Notes under the pieces: generated by a model | The model's input: the letters and a program-made list of their open reading frames with translations, nothing else | Told to the model about the DNA's origin: nothing | Databases searched by the model: none | Part shown: positions 46,251-57,126 of the stretch, piece by piece | Layout of the letters: each line of letters opens with the position of its first letter | Numbering within the stretch: position 1 is the stretch's first letter | Assembly (NCBI GenBank): GCA_902589305.1 | Contig: CACISL010000002.1 | Location: forward strand, 1 to 64,000 | Direction of reading: 5' to 3' | Origin: an uncultured Pelagibacteraceae bacterium | GTDB taxonomy: Bacteria > Pseudomonadota > Alphaproteobacteria > Pelagibacterales > Pelagibacteraceae | DNA length: 64,000 nt | Program-made: the position numbers and the translations under genes

Positions 46251-46265
46251 GAACAAAATGTGTAC
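46251..46265. promoter_or_regulatory. Candidate LexA (SOS) box upstream of recA
   Basis: GAAC-N7-GTAC, one base away from GAAC-N7-GAAC, the reverse complement of the alphaproteobacterial SOS box GTTC-N7-GTTC. It is followed by TATAAT at 46269-46274, a consensus -10 element, so a bound repressor would cover the recA promoter. Whether the organism has LexA cannot be seen here. Confidence 0.4.
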
Positions 46266-46304
46266 ATTTATAATAACGATTCGAACAATAAAAAAGGATA
46301 AAAA

Positions 46305-47408
46305 ATGACAAAAAATAACTTAAAAGTAGTAAAAACAGACAACAAAAAGCAGCAAGAACTAAAGGAAAAAAATAAGTCCCTAGATGCTGCAATTAGTCAA
46401 ATAGATCAAAATTTTGGTAAAGGCTCAGTTATGAGACTTGGCCAACAACAAGCTTTAGATGTTGAGGCTATTTCGACAGGCTCATTAAGCCTAGACTTAG
46501 CTTTGGGTATAGGAGGTTTGCCAAAAGGTAGAATAATTGAAATTTATGGACCAGAATCATCTGGTAAAACAACTTTAGCTTTACAAGTAGTGGCTGAAGC
46601 TCAAAAAGCCGGTGGTATTTGCGCATTTGTTGATGCAGAACATGCAATGGATCCAGTTTACGCAAAAAAACTGGGTGTAAAAACAGAAGAATTACTAATT
46701 TCTCAACCAGATACTGGTGAACAAGCTTTAGAAATAACAGATACATTAATTAAATCAGGATCAATTTCTGTTTTGGTTGTAGACTCGGTTGCTGCTTTGA
46801 CACCAAAAGCCGAATTAGAAGGCGAAATGGGCGATCATCATGTCGGCTTACAATCAAGATTAATGAGTCAAGCCTTAAGAAAAATTACTGGCTCAGTATC
46901 GAAATCTAATACAATGGTAATATTCATTAATCAAATTAGAATGAAGATTGGTGTAATGTTTGGAAACCCGGAAACTACGTCAGGAGGTAACGCCCTTAAG
47001 TTTTATTCATCTGTGAGAATGGATATTCGAAGAATAGGCGCTATTAAAGACAAAGATCAAATTATTGGAAACTCAACTAGAGTTAAAGTAATTAAGAATA
47101 AAGTTGCACCACCTTTTAAAGTTGTTGAATTTGATCTAATGTATGGAAAAGGAATAAGTAAACTAGGCGAACTTATTGATCTTGGTACGAAGGCTGGAGT
47201 AGTGGAGAAAGCTGGCGCATGGTATGCTTATAAAGGAGAAAAAATAGGTCAAGGCAGAGAGAATGCCAAAATTTACTTACAAAAAAACCCTAGCGTTGCT
47301 GCTGAAATAGAAAAAATCATTAGAGATGAGGCTTTAGCAATCAGTAAAGAGCTAGAAGGAAATCCTTCACCTAACGAAAAAATTAGTGATAAAAAAGAAG
47401 AGGAATAA
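46305..47408 (+). CDS. recA: Recombinase RecA
   Basis: A 367-residue recombinase with Walker [31 protein letters not shown] before it, [19 protein letters not shown] and the DNA-binding loop region [26 protein letters not shown]. It coats single-stranded DNA, pairs homologues, and stimulates LexA self-cleavage where LexA exists. AAAGGAT precedes the ATG. A hairpin lies 20 nt past the stop. Confidence 0.99.
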   Translation: MTKNNLKVVKTDNKKQQELKEKNKSLDAAISQIDQNFGKGSVMRLGQQQALDVEAISTGSLSLDLALGIGGLPKGRIIEIYGPESSGKTTLALQVVAEAQKAGGICAFVDAEHAMDPVYAKKLGVKTEELLISQPDTGEQALEITDTLIKSGSISVLVVDSVAALTPKAELEGEMGDHHVGLQSRLMSQALRKITGSVSKSNTMVIFINQIRMKIGVMFGNPETTSGGNALKFYSSVRMDIRRIGAIKDKDQIIGNSTRVKVIKNKVAPPFKVVEFDLMYGKGISKLGELIDLGTKAGVVEKAGAWYAYKGEKIGQGRENAKIYLQKNPSVAAEIEKIIRDEALAISKELEGNPSPNEKISDKKEEE

Positions 47409-47427
47409 TTTCTCAGCCATCAATTCA

Positions 47428-47454
47428 ACGGGAAGTTTAATTTTAACTTCCCGT
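47428..47454 (+). terminator. Perfect 10-bp hairpin after recA (no U tract)
   Basis: ACGGGAAGTT (47428-47437) pairs with AACTTCCCGT (47445-47454) around a 7-nt loop. No T run follows, so it is not a standard intrinsic terminator. It may protect the recA 3' end or help Rho-dependent stopping. Confidence 0.6.
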
Positions 47455-47581
47455 ACCTCATAAGACTTCAACTTCAAATTGACAAAATCTATATTTAGTA
47501 GATAAAAAAAACGTGCCAAAAATACATGTGTACAATCTAGTTCATATTGGTTTTAATTAGTAAAGAACAAAAGGGGGAAAA

Positions 47582-49135
47582 ATGAGTACACAACAAGCAT
47601 CAAGCTCGAAAGTGTCTTCATCTTTAGATACCTCTCATTTGAAGGTTAAATTTCCATTCAAAGCGAAATATGGAAACTACATTAACGGAAAATTTGTAGA
47701 ACCTAAATCTGGAAAGTATTTTGATAATACTACTCCTATCACTAATGAAGTTATCTGTAAGGTGCCACGATCGAACGAAAAAGACGTTGATTTTGCTCTG
47801 GACGCAGCTCACGCGGCGTTTCCAACATGGGGAAAAACATCAATCACAGAGAGATCAAATATTCTCTTAAAGATTGCAGATGTTATAGAGAAAAATCTTA
47901 ACGTTTTAGCGACAGCAGAATGTTTAGACAATGGTAAGCCAATAAGAGAATGTATGGCTGCTGATTTACCTCTGGTAATTGACCATTGGAGATATTTTGC
48001 AGGAGTAATAAGAGCAGAGGAAGGTTCAGTTGCTGAAATAAGCAACAGTGAATATTCTTACCATATACCTGAGCCATTAGGTGTAGTTGGTCAGATTATA
48101 CCATGGAACTTCCCATTGTTAATGGCTACATGGAAATTAGCTCCAGCATTGGCAGCAGGAAACTGTGTAGTATTGAAACCAGCTGAACAAACACCAGCAT
48201 CAATTATGCTTTTAATGGAACTGATTGGAGATCTGTTACCAGCAGGTGTTGTTAACGTTGTAAGCGGATATGGTCTTGAAGCAGGTAAACCTTTGGCTTC
48301 TTCAAAAAGAATTAAGAAGATTGCTTTTACAGGTGAAACTACTACTGGACGTTTGATTATGCAGTATGCATCTCAAAACTTAATACCAATTACTTTGGAA
48401 TTAGGGGGTAAATCGCCAAACATTTTCTTTGAAGATGTAATGGCTAAAGATGACGACTTCTTTGATAAATGTTTAGAGGGTTTTGCCATGTTTACGCTTA
48501 ACCAAGGAGAAGTTTGTACTTGTCCAAGTAGAGCTTTAATTCAAAAATCTATCTATGATAAATTCATGGAGAAAGCGATTGCAAGAACTAAAGCTGTTAA
48601 GCAGGACAATCCTTTAAAAATGGAAACTATGATTGGAGCTCAAGCTTCACTAGAACAAATGGAAAAAATTAAGTCTTATTTAGATTTAGGTAAAAAAGAA
48701 GGTGCCAAAGTTCTTTGTGGTGGAAGCGAAGCTAAGATTAATAGTGGTCTAGAAAAAGGAAACTATATCCAACCAACAATTTTCGAAGGAAAGAACAATA
48801 TGCGAATATTCCAAGAAGAGATCTTTGGACCAGTTGTATCAGTTACAACTTTTAAAGATGAAAAAGAAGCATTAGAAATAGCTAATGATACTCTTTATGG
48901 ACTAGGAGCCGGTGTTTGGACTAGAGATGGAAATATTGCATACAGAATGGGCAGAGGTATAGAAGCAGGTAGAGTTTGGACAAACTGTTACCACGCATAT
49001 CCGGCTCATGCTGCATTTGGTGGATACAAACAATCAGGTATTGGAAGAGAAACTCACAAAATGATGTTAAATCATTACAGACAAGTGAAAAACTTGCATG
49101 TGTCTTACAGTGAGAAAAAATTAGGCTTCTTTTAA
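47582..49135 (+). CDS. NAD-dependent aldehyde dehydrogenase (ExaC/AcoD-like)
   Basis: The 517-residue enzyme has the ALDH catalytic glutamate in LELGG (E273) and catalytic cysteine C312 in [14 protein letters not shown] contacts are [27 protein letters not shown] and [10 protein letters not shown]. The CTCPSR form and the neighbouring DUF779 gene match acetaldehyde/short-chain aldehyde dehydrogenases such as ExaC/AcoD. A strong ribosome site (AGGGGG) precedes the ATG. It may oxidise aldehydes from alcohols or methylated compounds. Confidence 0.93.
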   Translation: MSTQQASSSKVSSSLDTSHLKVKFPFKAKYGNYINGKFVEPKSGKYFDNTTPITNEVICKVPRSNEKDVDFALDAAHAAFPTWGKTSITERSNILLKIADVIEKNLNVLATAECLDNGKPIRECMAADLPLVIDHWRYFAGVIRAEEGSVAEISNSEYSYHIPEPLGVVGQIIPWNFPLLMATWKLAPALAAGNCVVLKPAEQTPASIMLLMELIGDLLPAGVVNVVSGYGLEAGKPLASSKRIKKIAFTGETTTGRLIMQYASQNLIPITLELGGKSPNIFFEDVMAKDDDFFDKCLEGFAMFTLNQGEVCTCPSRALIQKSIYDKFMEKAIARTKAVKQDNPLKMETMIGAQASLEQMEKIKSYLDLGKKEGAKVLCGGSEAKINSGLEKGNYIQPTIFEGKNNMRIFQEEIFGPVVSVTTFKDEKEALEIANDTLYGLGAGVWTRDGNIAYRMGRGIEAGRVWTNCYHAYPAHAAFGGYKQSGIGRETHKMMLNHYRQVKNLHVSYSEKKLGFF

Positions 49136-49150
49136 CCAGTAATATATAAT

Positions 49151-49175
49151 GGCCCATGATTCTAAATCATGGGCC
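49151..49175 (+). terminator. Perfect 10-bp hairpin between aldehyde dehydrogenase and DUF779 gene
   Basis: GGCCCATGAT (49151-49160) pairs with ATCATGGGCC (49166-49175) around TCTAA. No T run follows, and the DUF779 gene starts 11 nt later, so this may act as an intercistronic stabiliser or attenuator that lowers downstream expression. Confidence 0.6.
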
Positions 49176-49186
49176 GAAATATACAA

Positions 49187-49543
49187 ATGAAAGTATCATT
49201 CACACTATCAGCAAAAAAATTACTCAATGAAATTAAAGAAGTTCACGGTGATGATCTTTTATTTCATCAATCAGGTGGATGCTGTGATGGTAGCGCGCCT
49301 ATGTGTTTTCCAGCTAAAGAATACCAAGTAGGTAATAGTGATGTAAAATTGGGAGAAGTAGATGGAACTCCTTTTTATATGAATGAAGATCAGTATGAAA
49401 AATGGAAACATACTGATCTCACAATTGATGCAGTTAAAGGAATTGGTGGTATGTTCTCGCTAGATAATGGAACTGGACAAAGATTTCTCACAAAATCAGA
49501 AATATGTGTTGTTGTAGATAACGATAAAAAGCAAACCAATTAA
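49187..49543 (+). CDS. DUF779 family protein, aldehyde dehydrogenase partner
   Basis: The protein is 118 residues from the ATG at 49187. An in-frame ATG at 49169 lies inside the hairpin and adds six unlikely residues. The motif FHQSGGCCDGSAPMCFP has three cysteines, and TIDAVKGIGGMFSLDNGTGQRFLTKSE is typical of DUF779 (COG3564). The family is repeatedly found beside ExaC/AcoD-like aldehyde dehydrogenases, as here; its biochemical role is unknown, possibly metal binding or enzyme maturation. Confidence 0.88.
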   Translation: MKVSFTLSAKKLLNEIKEVHGDDLLFHQSGGCCDGSAPMCFPAKEYQVGNSDVKLGEVDGTPFYMNEDQYEKWKHTDLTIDAVKGIGGMFSLDNGTGQRFLTKSEICVVVDNDKKQTN

Positions 49544-49586
49544 TCTCTTTATAGACAAGCCGAAAAATATCTGTATTTAATTAAGT

Positions 49587-52262
49587 ATGAACCAAATTTT
49601 GCTTACAGATGTAAGAAAAAAATTTTTAGAATATTTTAAAAAAAACAATCATCAAATTGTTGACTCTAGTAATTTAGTACCTAATAACGATCCAACCCTA
49701 ATGTTTACCAATTCTGGAATGGTCCAGTTTAAGAATGTATTTACTGGGTTAGAAAAAAGACCTTATAAAACTGCGACCACATCACAAAAATGTGTGAGAG
49801 CAGGTGGAAAACACAATGATTTAGAAAATGTTGGTTATACCCCTAGACACCATACCTTTTTTGAAATGCTAGGAAATTTTTCATTTGGTGATTATTTTAA
49901 AGAGCAAGCCATCCATCATGCTTGGAATTTATTAACTAAAGATTTTGGATTACCAAAAGAAAAATTATTAGTAACTGTTTTTCATAAAGACGAAGATGCG
50001 TCCAATCTTTGGAAAAAAATATCGGGTTTGAGTGAAAATAAGATAATTAAAATATCAACGTCTGATAATTTCTGGTCCATGGGTGATGTGGGACCATGTG
50101 GTCCATGTTCTGAAATATTTTATGATCACGGTGATAAGTTAAAAGGTGGAATTCCAGGTAGCCCTGACGAAGATGGTGATAGATTTATAGAAATCTGGAA
50201 TCTTGTATTTATGCAGTTTGAACAAATATCTAAAGATAAGCGAATTGATTTACCTAAACCTTCAGTTGATACAGGTATGGGATTAGAGAGAATGACAGCA
50301 GTCCTTCAAGGCACTCACGATAATTACAAAATTGATCACTTTCAGAAAATTATGGCTGCTTCATCTGATATTACGAAAACTTCAATCGATGATAAAACGA
50401 TCGCAAGTCACAGAGTAATTGCCGATCATTTAAGAGCAAGTAGTTTTTTAATTGCTGAGGGGGTATTACCCTCTAACGAAGGCAGAGGATATGTTTTAAG
50501 AAGGATCATGAGAAGAGGAATGAGACATGCTCATTCTCTAGGTAGCAAACACCCTGTTTTTTATAAACTTTTTGAAATTTTATTAAATGAAATGAAAAAT
50601 AGTTATCCTGAACTAATTAGTGGGAAAGAATTGATAGTTGAAACTCTAAAAAATGAAGAGGAAAAATTTTCTTCACTTCTTGAACGAGGAATGAAAATAT
50701 TGGACGAAAATTTAAATAAAGTCCAAAACAAAACTCTTCCAGGAAAAGAAGCATTCAAATTATATGATACCTATGGTTTTCCTTTAGATCTGACTGCTGA
50801 TATCTTAAGAGGCAAAGATATTAAAGTAGATAATGATGAATTTGAAAAGGAGATGGAAAAAAGCAAAGCAATAGCAAGAGCTAATTGGAAAGGTTCGGGA
50901 GACAAGACCGTTGAAGAAATATGGTTTAAAATTAGAGAGGAATTAAATCCTACTGAATTTTTAGGCTATGAATTTGATAAAGCTGAAGGCGTAATAATTA
51001 AAATTTTAAAAAATGATAAATTTGTTAAATCTGCTAGCACTGGAGACGAAGTAGAAATAATAACTAATCAAACACCATTTTATGGAGAGTCAGGCGGCCA
51101 AATTGGTGACCAAGGATATATTTTTAGTGCAGAATGTAAAATAAAAATTAATGATACGCAAAAAAAAATGGGGGATTTATTTGTTCATTATGGAAAAATT
51201 GAAAATGGCTCAATATCAACCGGGCAGAGTGTTAATTTAGAAATAGATGTTTTAAAAAGAAATAACTCTAAAGCTAACCATTCAGCAACTCACTTATTAC
51301 ATGAATCATTAAGAAGAACTCTTGGAAAACATGTAACTCAAAAAGGATCATTAGTTTCACCTGAAAGATTAAGGTTTGATTTTAGTCATAGTAAACCTAT
51401 TGAAAAAGATGAAATGATAAAAATAAATAATACAGTAAATGAAATAATAGCAGGATCCTCTGATGTACAAACAAGAATAATGACCCCAAAAGAAGCAGTT
51501 AGGATGGGTGCTCTTGCACTATTTGGAGAAAAATATGGAGAAGAAGTAAGAGTGGTTTTTATGGGGAAGGAAAAAAATGGTTTTTTTTCAACAGAATTGT
51601 GTGGAGGCACTCATGTTAAAAATACTAAAGAAGTTGGTAAGTTTAAAGTTATAAGTCAATCTTCGATTGCCTCAGGTATTAGAAGAGTTGAGGCATTAAG
51701 AGATAAGCAACTAGAAGAGTATGAAAAAACACAAAATAAAGATAAGGCTCAGAAAGAGTCTAACCTAAAAAAAGAAATAGAGTTAATTAAAAAAGAGCTT
51801 CAAAAATTAAAAATCAAACCTGATTACAAGGAAAATTTAAATTTTTCAGAGAATTTAAAAATTTTAACTAAACAACTTAATAAGGTAAGAATTGAAAGTA
51901 TTAAGAAAGATAAAAGCAAAAATATAATAAAAGATAAAAAAATTGGAAATATAATAATTCGAGAACAAATTTTAAAAGATTTTCCTACAAAAGAACTTAG
52001 AGGTATTATCGATCAAGGAAAAAAAGATATTAAATCTGGAATAATAGTTTGCATTTCTACATTTGAGGATAAGGTTGGTTTAGCAGTAGGAATTTCTCAA
52101 GATTTGACCTCGAAATATGATGCTGTCGATCTAGTAAAAGCTGCATCTACTATTTTAGGAGGCAAAGGAGGCGGCGGTAGAAAAGATTTTGCTCAAGCAG
52201 GCGGTGTTGATAAAAACAAAATCGAGGAGGCCTTTAAAGGAATATTAAAGAAAATTAATTAA
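49587..52262 (+). CDS. alaS: Alanyl-tRNA synthetase
   Basis: An 891-residue class II synthetase. The N-terminal catalytic domain has [32 protein letters not shown] and [15 protein letters not shown]. The editing domain shows the zinc site [12 protein letters not shown] with CGGTHV. The C-terminal part includes a coiled coil (about 705-775) and a DHHA1 domain ending in [18 protein letters not shown]. Full length. In many bacteria alaS follows recA; here the aldehyde dehydrogenase pair is interposed. Confidence 0.98.
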   Translation: MNQILLTDVRKKFLEYFKKNNHQIVDSSNLVPNNDPTLMFTNSGMVQFKNVFTGLEKRPYKTATTSQKCVRAGGKHNDLENVGYTPRHHTFFEMLGNFSFGDYFKEQAIHHAWNLLTKDFGLPKEKLLVTVFHKDEDASNLWKKISGLSENKIIKISTSDNFWSMGDVGPCGPCSEIFYDHGDKLKGGIPGSPDEDGDRFIEIWNLVFMQFEQISKDKRIDLPKPSVDTGMGLERMTAVLQGTHDNYKIDHFQKIMAASSDITKTSIDDKTIASHRVIADHLRASSFLIAEGVLPSNEGRGYVLRRIMRRGMRHAHSLGSKHPVFYKLFEILLNEMKNSYPELISGKELIVETLKNEEEKFSSLLERGMKILDENLNKVQNKTLPGKEAFKLYDTYGFPLDLTADILRGKDIKVDNDEFEKEMEKSKAIARANWKGSGDKTVEEIWFKIREELNPTEFLGYEFDKAEGVIIKILKNDKFVKSASTGDEVEIITNQTPFYGESGGQIGDQGYIFSAECKIKINDTQKKMGDLFVHYGKIENGSISTGQSVNLEIDVLKRNNSKANHSATHLLHESLRRTLGKHVTQKGSLVSPERLRFDFSHSKPIEKDEMIKINNTVNEIIAGSSDVQTRIMTPKEAVRMGALALFGEKYGEEVRVVFMGKEKNGFFSTELCGGTHVKNTKEVGKFKVISQSSIASGIRRVEALRDKQLEEYEKTQNKDKAQKESNLKKEIELIKKELQKLKIKPDYKENLNFSENLKILTKQLNKVRIESIKKDKSKNIIKDKKIGNIIIREQILKDFPTKELRGIIDQGKKDIKSGIIVCISTFEDKVGLAVGISQDLTSKYDAVDLVKAASTILGGKGGGGRKDFAQAGGVDKNKIEEAFKGILKKIN

Positions 52263-53469
52263 GTTTTTTTTTTAGATTGCCGTTAATCGCTTCTAAGAAT
52301 TGATTTGTAGTTAAGTATTTATTTGATTTATCTATCAAAATTGACAAATCTTTAGTCATTGAACCACTTTCAATTGTTTTAACGCATACTTCTTCAACAT
52401 TTCTTGAAAATTTAATTAGTTCCTCATTACCATCGAGTTTACCTCTATGAGTTAATCCTCTAGTCCATGCAAATATAGATGCTATTGGGTTAGTTGAAGT
52501 TTCCTTTCCTTGTTGATGCATTCTATAGTGCCTAGTCACAGTTCCATGAGCCGCCTCAGATTCTACTGTCTTGCCATCTGGAGTCATTAAAACGCTGGTC
52601 ATAAGTCCTAAAGATCCAAATCCCTGGGCAACAGTATCAGATTGCACGTCACCATCATAATTTTTACAAGCCCAAATGTACCCACCATTCCATTTCATAG
52701 CACAAGCAACCATGTCATCAATTAATCTGTGTTCATAAGTAATATTTGCTTTCTTAAATTTATCAGAGAATTCTTTTTCAAAAACTTCTTGAAAAAGATC
52801 TTTAAACCGTCCGTCGTAAGCTTTAAGGATTGTATTTTTAGTTGATAAATAAACTGGCCATTTTCTTCCAAGACCGTAGTTCATACATGCTCTTGCAAAA
52901 TTTTTTATAGAATCATCTAGATTGTACATTGTAAGAGCAGTTCCAGATCCAGGAAAATCAAAAACTTTAAACTCTTTCTTATCTTTTCCATCCTTTGAAG
53001 TCCATTTAACTTCTAAACTTCCTTCTCCAGGTATAAGAAAATCAGTAGCCCTATATTGATCACCGAAAGCATGTCTTCCTATTACAATAGGCTGGGTCCA
53101 ACCATGTACTAGTTTGGGAATATTCTTACAAATGATTGGTTCTCTAAAAACTGTACCCCCTAAGATATTTCTAATAGTCCCATTTGGCGACCGCCACATT
53201 TTCTTCAGTTTAAATTCTTCTACACGAGCCTCGTCAGGTGTAATTGTTGCACATTTTACTCCCACGCCGTATTTTTTGATCGCATTTGCTGCATCAACAG
53301 TAATCTTGTCATCAGTTTTATCTCTACTTTCCATCCCAAGGTCATAGTATTTAAGATCTATTTCAAGATATGGTTTAATAAGCTTATCTTTAATAAATGA
53401 CCAAATAATTCTGGTCATTTCGTCGCCATCTAGCTCAACTACCGGATTTTTAACTTTTATTTTTGCCAT
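52255..53469 (-). CDS. icd: NADP-dependent isocitrate dehydrogenase (eukaryote-like type)
   Basis: A 404-residue dimeric TCA-cycle enzyme forming 2-oxoglutarate. [58 protein letters not shown] and [30 protein letters not shown] are signatures of the IDP1-like subfamily. It stands alone on the minus strand; starts of icd and psd are 64 nt apart and divergent. Confidence 0.97.
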   Translation of the reverse strand: MAKIKVKNPVVELDGDEMTRIIWSFIKDKLIKPYLEIDLKYYDLGMESRDKTDDKITVDAANAIKKYGVGVKCATITPDEARVEEFKLKKMWRSPNGTIRNILGGTVFREPIICKNIPKLVHGWTQPIVIGRHAFGDQYRATDFLIPGEGSLEVKWTSKDGKDKKEFKVFDFPGSGTALTMYNLDDSIKNFARACMNYGLGRKWPVYLSTKNTILKAYDGRFKDLFQEVFEKEFSDKFKKANITYEHRLIDDMVACAMKWNGGYIWACKNYDGDVQSDTVAQGFGSLGLMTSVLMTPDGKTVESEAAHGTVTRHYRMHQQGKETSTNPIASIFAWTRGLTHRGKLDGNEELIKFSRNVEEVCVKTIESGSMTKDLSILIDKSNKYLTTNQFLEAINGNLKKKLN

Positions 53470-53533
53470 AAAATATTGATTGATAAACCTTGATTTTTAT
53501 ACATATTAAGAAAAATTTAGCAAACTTTTAATT

Positions 53534-54184
53534 ATGTTTAATTCAATTTTTCCAAAGATCCACAAGGAAGGCTACAAATTCTTAGCTATTTCTATCTTAG
53601 CTACATTTGTAGCGCTATTCTTTTCTAAGATAATTGGTTTAGTATTTATAATTTTTACCATTTGGGTGTATTATTTTTTTCGAGATCCAGAACGTTACTC
53701 AATCAATGATGACAATTATTTAATCAGTCCAGCAGATGGACTTATCACCAATATCTCAGAAAGATCAGGACCTGAGGAGCTAAGACTAGAAAACATTACA
53801 TATACAAAAATAAGTATTTTTATGAATGTATTCAATTGTCATGTAAACAGAGTCCCAGTTTCTGGAAAAGTTGAAGAAATTTACTATAAACCAGGAAAAT
53901 TTTTAAATGCTTCCCTGGATAAAGCTAGTGAAGAAAATGAGAGAAATTATTTTAAAATAAAATCGAATAAAAATAATGATGAGATTATTATAGTTCAAAT
54001 AGCAGGTTTGATAGCTAGACGAATAGTTTGTGAAGTTGAGCAAGGACAGCAATTAAACCAAGGAGACAGAATAGGAATGATTAGATTTGGAAGCAGGGTT
54101 GATATATATTTTAAAAACAGAAAAGTCTTAGCTAAGTTAGGCCAAAATGTTATTGCTGGAGAAAGTTTGTTAGCATCAGAATAA
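53534..54184 (+). CDS. psd: Phosphatidylserine decarboxylase proenzyme (short type)
   Basis: A 216-residue proenzyme. The self-cleavage site is the GS pair in RFGSRVDIYF, with the pyruvoyl-forming serine at S187. YYFFRDPERY, LISPADG and MNVFNCHVNRVPVSGKV are typical of the short bacterial form. Two hydrophobic segments near residues 15-48 anchor it. It makes phosphatidylethanolamine and is followed without a gap by pssA, the preceding step. Confidence 0.96.
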   Translation: MFNSIFPKIHKEGYKFLAISILATFVALFFSKIIGLVFIIFTIWVYYFFRDPERYSINDDNYLISPADGLITNISERSGPEELRLENITYTKISIFMNVFNCHVNRVPVSGKVEEIYYKPGKFLNASLDKASEENERNYFKIKSNKNNDEIIIVQIAGLIARRIVCEVEQGQQLNQGDRIGMIRFGSRVDIYFKNRKVLAKLGQNVIAGESLLASE

Positions 54185-54975
54185 TGGAACAAAATAAAAA
54201 ATTTAAACTAGTATCTTCAAAAAAAACAAGATATCTTTTACCAAACATTCTTACACTAGCTGGTGTTTGTCTTGGAATAAGCTCTATTAAATTTTCAATT
54301 GATGGAAATTTTAATCTTGCAGTAATACTAATTTTGTTTGCATCAATTCTTGATGCTTTAGACGGCAGAATAGCGAGATTGATTAAAGGAACTTCTGATT
54401 TTGGAAAAGAGCTTGACTCTTTAACAGATTTTGTAAGTTTTGGAATCGCGCCAGTATTAATTTTATATTTTTGGGAGCTTAATAACTATGGGAAACTTGG
54501 TTGGGCTATTGCTTTAATTTATTCCGTTTGTTGCGTTTTAAGATTAGCTAGATTTAATTTAACTAAATTTGAAAATGATCAAGAATGGAAAAATAATTTT
54601 TTTGAGGGAATGCCATCACCAGCAGGTGGATTGCTTATACTTATGCCATTAATTTATGAATTAAGTGATTTAAACTTAAATATTGATCTAAGAGTTTTTA
54701 CCCCATATTTAACTATTATAATCGCTCTGCTTTTAGTGAGTAAGGTACCAACACCTTCATTAAAAAAAATTTCAATTTCATCTAATATTACGATTTTTTT
54801 ACTATTAACTGCTGGAATGATATTTATTGCCCTTTTATTTTATACATTTGAAACTTTATTAGCTTTTAGTATTTTATATCTAATATCAATTCCAATAAGT
54901 TTCTTAATTTTTAAAAAACAACAAAAAAAATATTCACAAAAAATATCTGATGATGATCATGAAGATATTTTGTAA
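54184..54975 (+). CDS. pssA: CDP-diacylglycerol--serine O-phosphatidyltransferase
   Basis: The 263-residue membrane enzyme has the CDP-alcohol phosphotransferase motif DGRIARLIKGTSDFGKELDSLTD, which fits DGxxARx8GxxxDxxxD. About seven hydrophobic helices surround it. It supplies phosphatidylserine for Psd; the two genes overlap by 1 nt, and the next gene (rlmE) also overlaps by 1 nt. Confidence 0.96.
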   Translation: MEQNKKFKLVSSKKTRYLLPNILTLAGVCLGISSIKFSIDGNFNLAVILILFASILDALDGRIARLIKGTSDFGKELDSLTDFVSFGIAPVLILYFWELNNYGKLGWAIALIYSVCCVLRLARFNLTKFENDQEWKNNFFEGMPSPAGGLLILMPLIYELSDLNLNIDLRVFTPYLTIIIALLLVSKVPTPSLKKISISSNITIFLLLTAGMIFIALLFYTFETLLAFSILYLISIPISFLIFKKQQKKYSQKISDDDHEDIL

Positions 54976-55601
54976 TGAAAAAATCTAAAAGAGTAAAAAA
55001 AAGTAATACTTGGAAAATAAAACAGCATAGAGACGAGTTTTTTAAAAAATCAAAAATTCAAGGATACAGATCCAGAGCTTCTTATAAGTTAATTGAGCTC
55101 AATAAAAAATTTAAATTTATTAACAAACATTCATTTCTTTTAGATATTGGTTCATGTCCAGGTGGCTGGGCGCAAGTTGCCAGTAAGTTAATAACTCATG
55201 GTAAGATTCTTTCAATTGATAAAAAGCCTATGAAACCTATTAAAAATGTAAAATTTTTAAATTGTGATATTTTTGAGGAAAAAACCAAAGAAAATATTAC
55301 TAATTATTTTAATACAAAATTAGATGTAATTATTTCTGATATGGCTGCTGATACAACAGGTCATAAGTCACTAGACTGTATTAGAACAAACCAACTATGT
55401 TTAGGCGTTTTGAATTTATCTACAAAGATTCTAAAACCTGAAGGTGTATTGGTATCAAAGTTATTTATGGGTGAGGATTTTATTGAAGTAAAAAACTCAG
55501 CTAAAAATATATTTAAAAACGTAAATTTTTTTAAACCTGAGGCAAGTAGAAACGAATCAAAAGAAACTTATTTACATTGTAGGATTTTAAAGACTTTATA
55601 A
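54975..55601 (+). CDS. rlmE: 23S rRNA 2'-O-methyltransferase RlmE (FtsJ/RrmJ)
   Basis: A 208-residue SAM-dependent methyltransferase acting on U2552 of 23S rRNA. RSRASYKLIELNKKFKFI opens the fold with the first catalytic lysine, LDIGSCPGGWAQVAS binds SAM, and ISDMAADTTGHKSLD holds the catalytic Asp. The later lysine (LVSKLFMGED) and glutamate complete the K-D-K-E set. Short basic N-terminus. Confidence 0.94.
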   Translation: MKKSKRVKKSNTWKIKQHRDEFFKKSKIQGYRSRASYKLIELNKKFKFINKHSFLLDIGSCPGGWAQVASKLITHGKILSIDKKPMKPIKNVKFLNCDIFEEKTKENITNYFNTKLDVIISDMAADTTGHKSLDCIRTNQLCLGVLNLSTKILKPEGVLVSKLFMGEDFIEVKNSAKNIFKNVNFFKPEASRNESKETYLHCRILKTL

Positions 55602-55627
55602 TTTTCAAAAATTGTTTATAAGTATAT

Positions 55628-56707
55628 ATGGGTACAATTAAAGAATCTCTGACCTTTGATGATGTTTTGCTTCTTCCACAATATTCAAATGTGCTACCCG
55701 CAGAAACTGACATTTCTCTCAAATTAACAAAAAAAATATTTTTAAAAGTTCCATTTTTATCATCTGCAATGGACACTGTGACAGAGTCAAAAATGGCAAT
55801 CGCAATAGCAAGTTCTGGAGGATTAGGGGTAATACATCGTAATTTAAATATAAAAGACCAAGTAAAAGAAACAATTCAAGTAAAGAAAAAAAATTTATTA
55901 GTTGGAGCTGCTGTTGGCACTAACAAAGAGGATCTTGAAAGAGCTAAAAGATTAATTGACAATGGTTGTGATTTAATAGTGATAGATACAGCTCATGGTC
56001 ATAGTGAAAAGGTACTAAAGACACTTTCAAAATTAAAAAAAATTAAAAGTCAGGTCCCTATTTGTGTAGGTAATATTGCTACATCAAAAGCTGCAATCAG
56101 ATTATACAATTCTGGCGCTGACTTAATTAAGGTGGGAATCGGACCTGGATCTATTTGCACAACAAGAATGGTAGCAGGTATCGGAGTTCCTCAAATTTCT
56201 GCAATTATGGAGGTAAAAAGATCTTTAAAAAAAAAAAATATTAAAATTATCTCAGATGGAGGAATTAAGTTTTCAGGTGATATTGCTAAAGCATTAGCAG
56301 CTGGAGCAGACGCTATAATGATGGGTTCAATTTTTGCTGGGACAAATGAAAGTCCTGGAAAAAAATTTAAAGTAAAAGGTAAAATTTTTAAACAGTATAG
56401 AGGTATGGGTTCGATTGGAGCTATGTCATCTGGATCAGCTAATAGATATTTTCAAAAAAATTTTAAAGATAAATCAAAATTTGTACCCGAAGGTGTCGAG
56501 GGAAGAGTTGAATATAAGGGAAATGTTTCAAAAATTATTTATCAACTTAAAGGTGGTTTACGTTCCTCAATGGGTTATATTGGTGCAAGAAGTTTAAAAC
56601 AAATAACCAAAAATGCTAAATTTATAAAAATAACTAAAGCTGGTTTTTATGAGAGCATGGTTCACAGTGTTGAAATGACACAAAAAACTATAAATTATAA
56701 ATTATGA
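55628..56707 (+). CDS. guaB: Inosine-5'-monophosphate dehydrogenase lacking the CBS module
   Basis: A 359-residue enzyme, against roughly 490 for usual bacterial IMPDH. The catalytic barrel is intact: [33 protein letters not shown], then [19 protein letters not shown] with catalytic C177, the [11 protein letters not shown] phosphate loop and the flap (YRGMGS). The pair of CBS repeats, normally inserted after about residue 80-90, is absent: [13 protein letters not shown] runs straight into NLLVGAAVG. It oxidises IMP to XMP, supplying GuaA encoded one gene downstream. Confidence 0.95.
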   Translation: MGTIKESLTFDDVLLLPQYSNVLPAETDISLKLTKKIFLKVPFLSSAMDTVTESKMAIAIASSGGLGVIHRNLNIKDQVKETIQVKKKNLLVGAAVGTNKEDLERAKRLIDNGCDLIVIDTAHGHSEKVLKTLSKLKKIKSQVPICVGNIATSKAAIRLYNSGADLIKVGIGPGSICTTRMVAGIGVPQISAIMEVKRSLKKKNIKIISDGGIKFSGDIAKALAAGADAIMMGSIFAGTNESPGKKFKVKGKIFKQYRGMGSIGAMSSGSANRYFQKNFKDKSKFVPEGVEGRVEYKGNVSKIIYQLKGGLRSSMGYIGARSLKQITKNAKFIKITKAGFYESMVHSVEMTQKTINYKL

Positions 56708-57126
56708 AATTGAAATTAATTAAATTTATTTTAATTCTTTTTTTATTACCCGTAACACTTTTCGCAAATACTCATTTTTTTAAAGAGGGTTTAAATTTTT
56801 ACAATAGTAAAAAATTTGAAGAAGCAAAATTTAAATTTGAACAAGATATAGTTTTTAATCCTAAAAGTGAGAAGTCATATTTATATTTGTCAGAAATATT
56901 CAAAAATTTAAATAAAAAGGATTTACAAGAACAAAATTTAAATACAGTCATTTTACTTAATCCCGAAAATGAGGAAGCTATTTATAATCTTGCAAAACTT
57001 AAATTAGAGTCTTCGGATTATAAAAAAAGTAGAGAACTTAACGAAAAGTTGATTAGTTTGTGTAATAAACTTTGTAGTAAAAGTAAAAAATTAAAAACTG
57101 AAATTGATAATTTATCAAAAAAATAA
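56704..57126 (+). CDS. Small secreted TPR-like protein
   Basis: A 140-residue protein with a signal peptide (KLIKFILILFLLPVTLFANT) and about two to three TPR-like repeats (FKEGLNFYNSKKFEEAKFKFEQDI; SEKSYLYLSEIFKNLNKKDL; EEAIYNLAKLKLESSDYKKSRELNEKLI). It probably acts in the periplasm as a binding scaffold. It overlaps guaB by 4 nt and ends directly at the guaA start, so it is co-transcribed with purine genes although no functional tie is evident. The precise family is not recognised. Confidence 0.75.
   Translation: MKLKLIKFILILFLLPVTLFANTHFFKEGLNFYNSKKFEEAKFKFEQDIVFNPKSEKSYLYLSEIFKNLNKKDLQEQNLNTVILLNPENEEAIYNLAKLKLESSDYKKSRELNEKLISLCNKLCSKSKKLKTEIDNLSKK

Noticed and set aside
47479-47507. 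TTGACA followed by an A/T-rich -10-like stretch upstream of aldehyde dehydrogenase
   Set aside because: The -35 is perfect, but no good -10 hexamer lies at 16-18 nt spacing, so I do not annotate it as a promoter.
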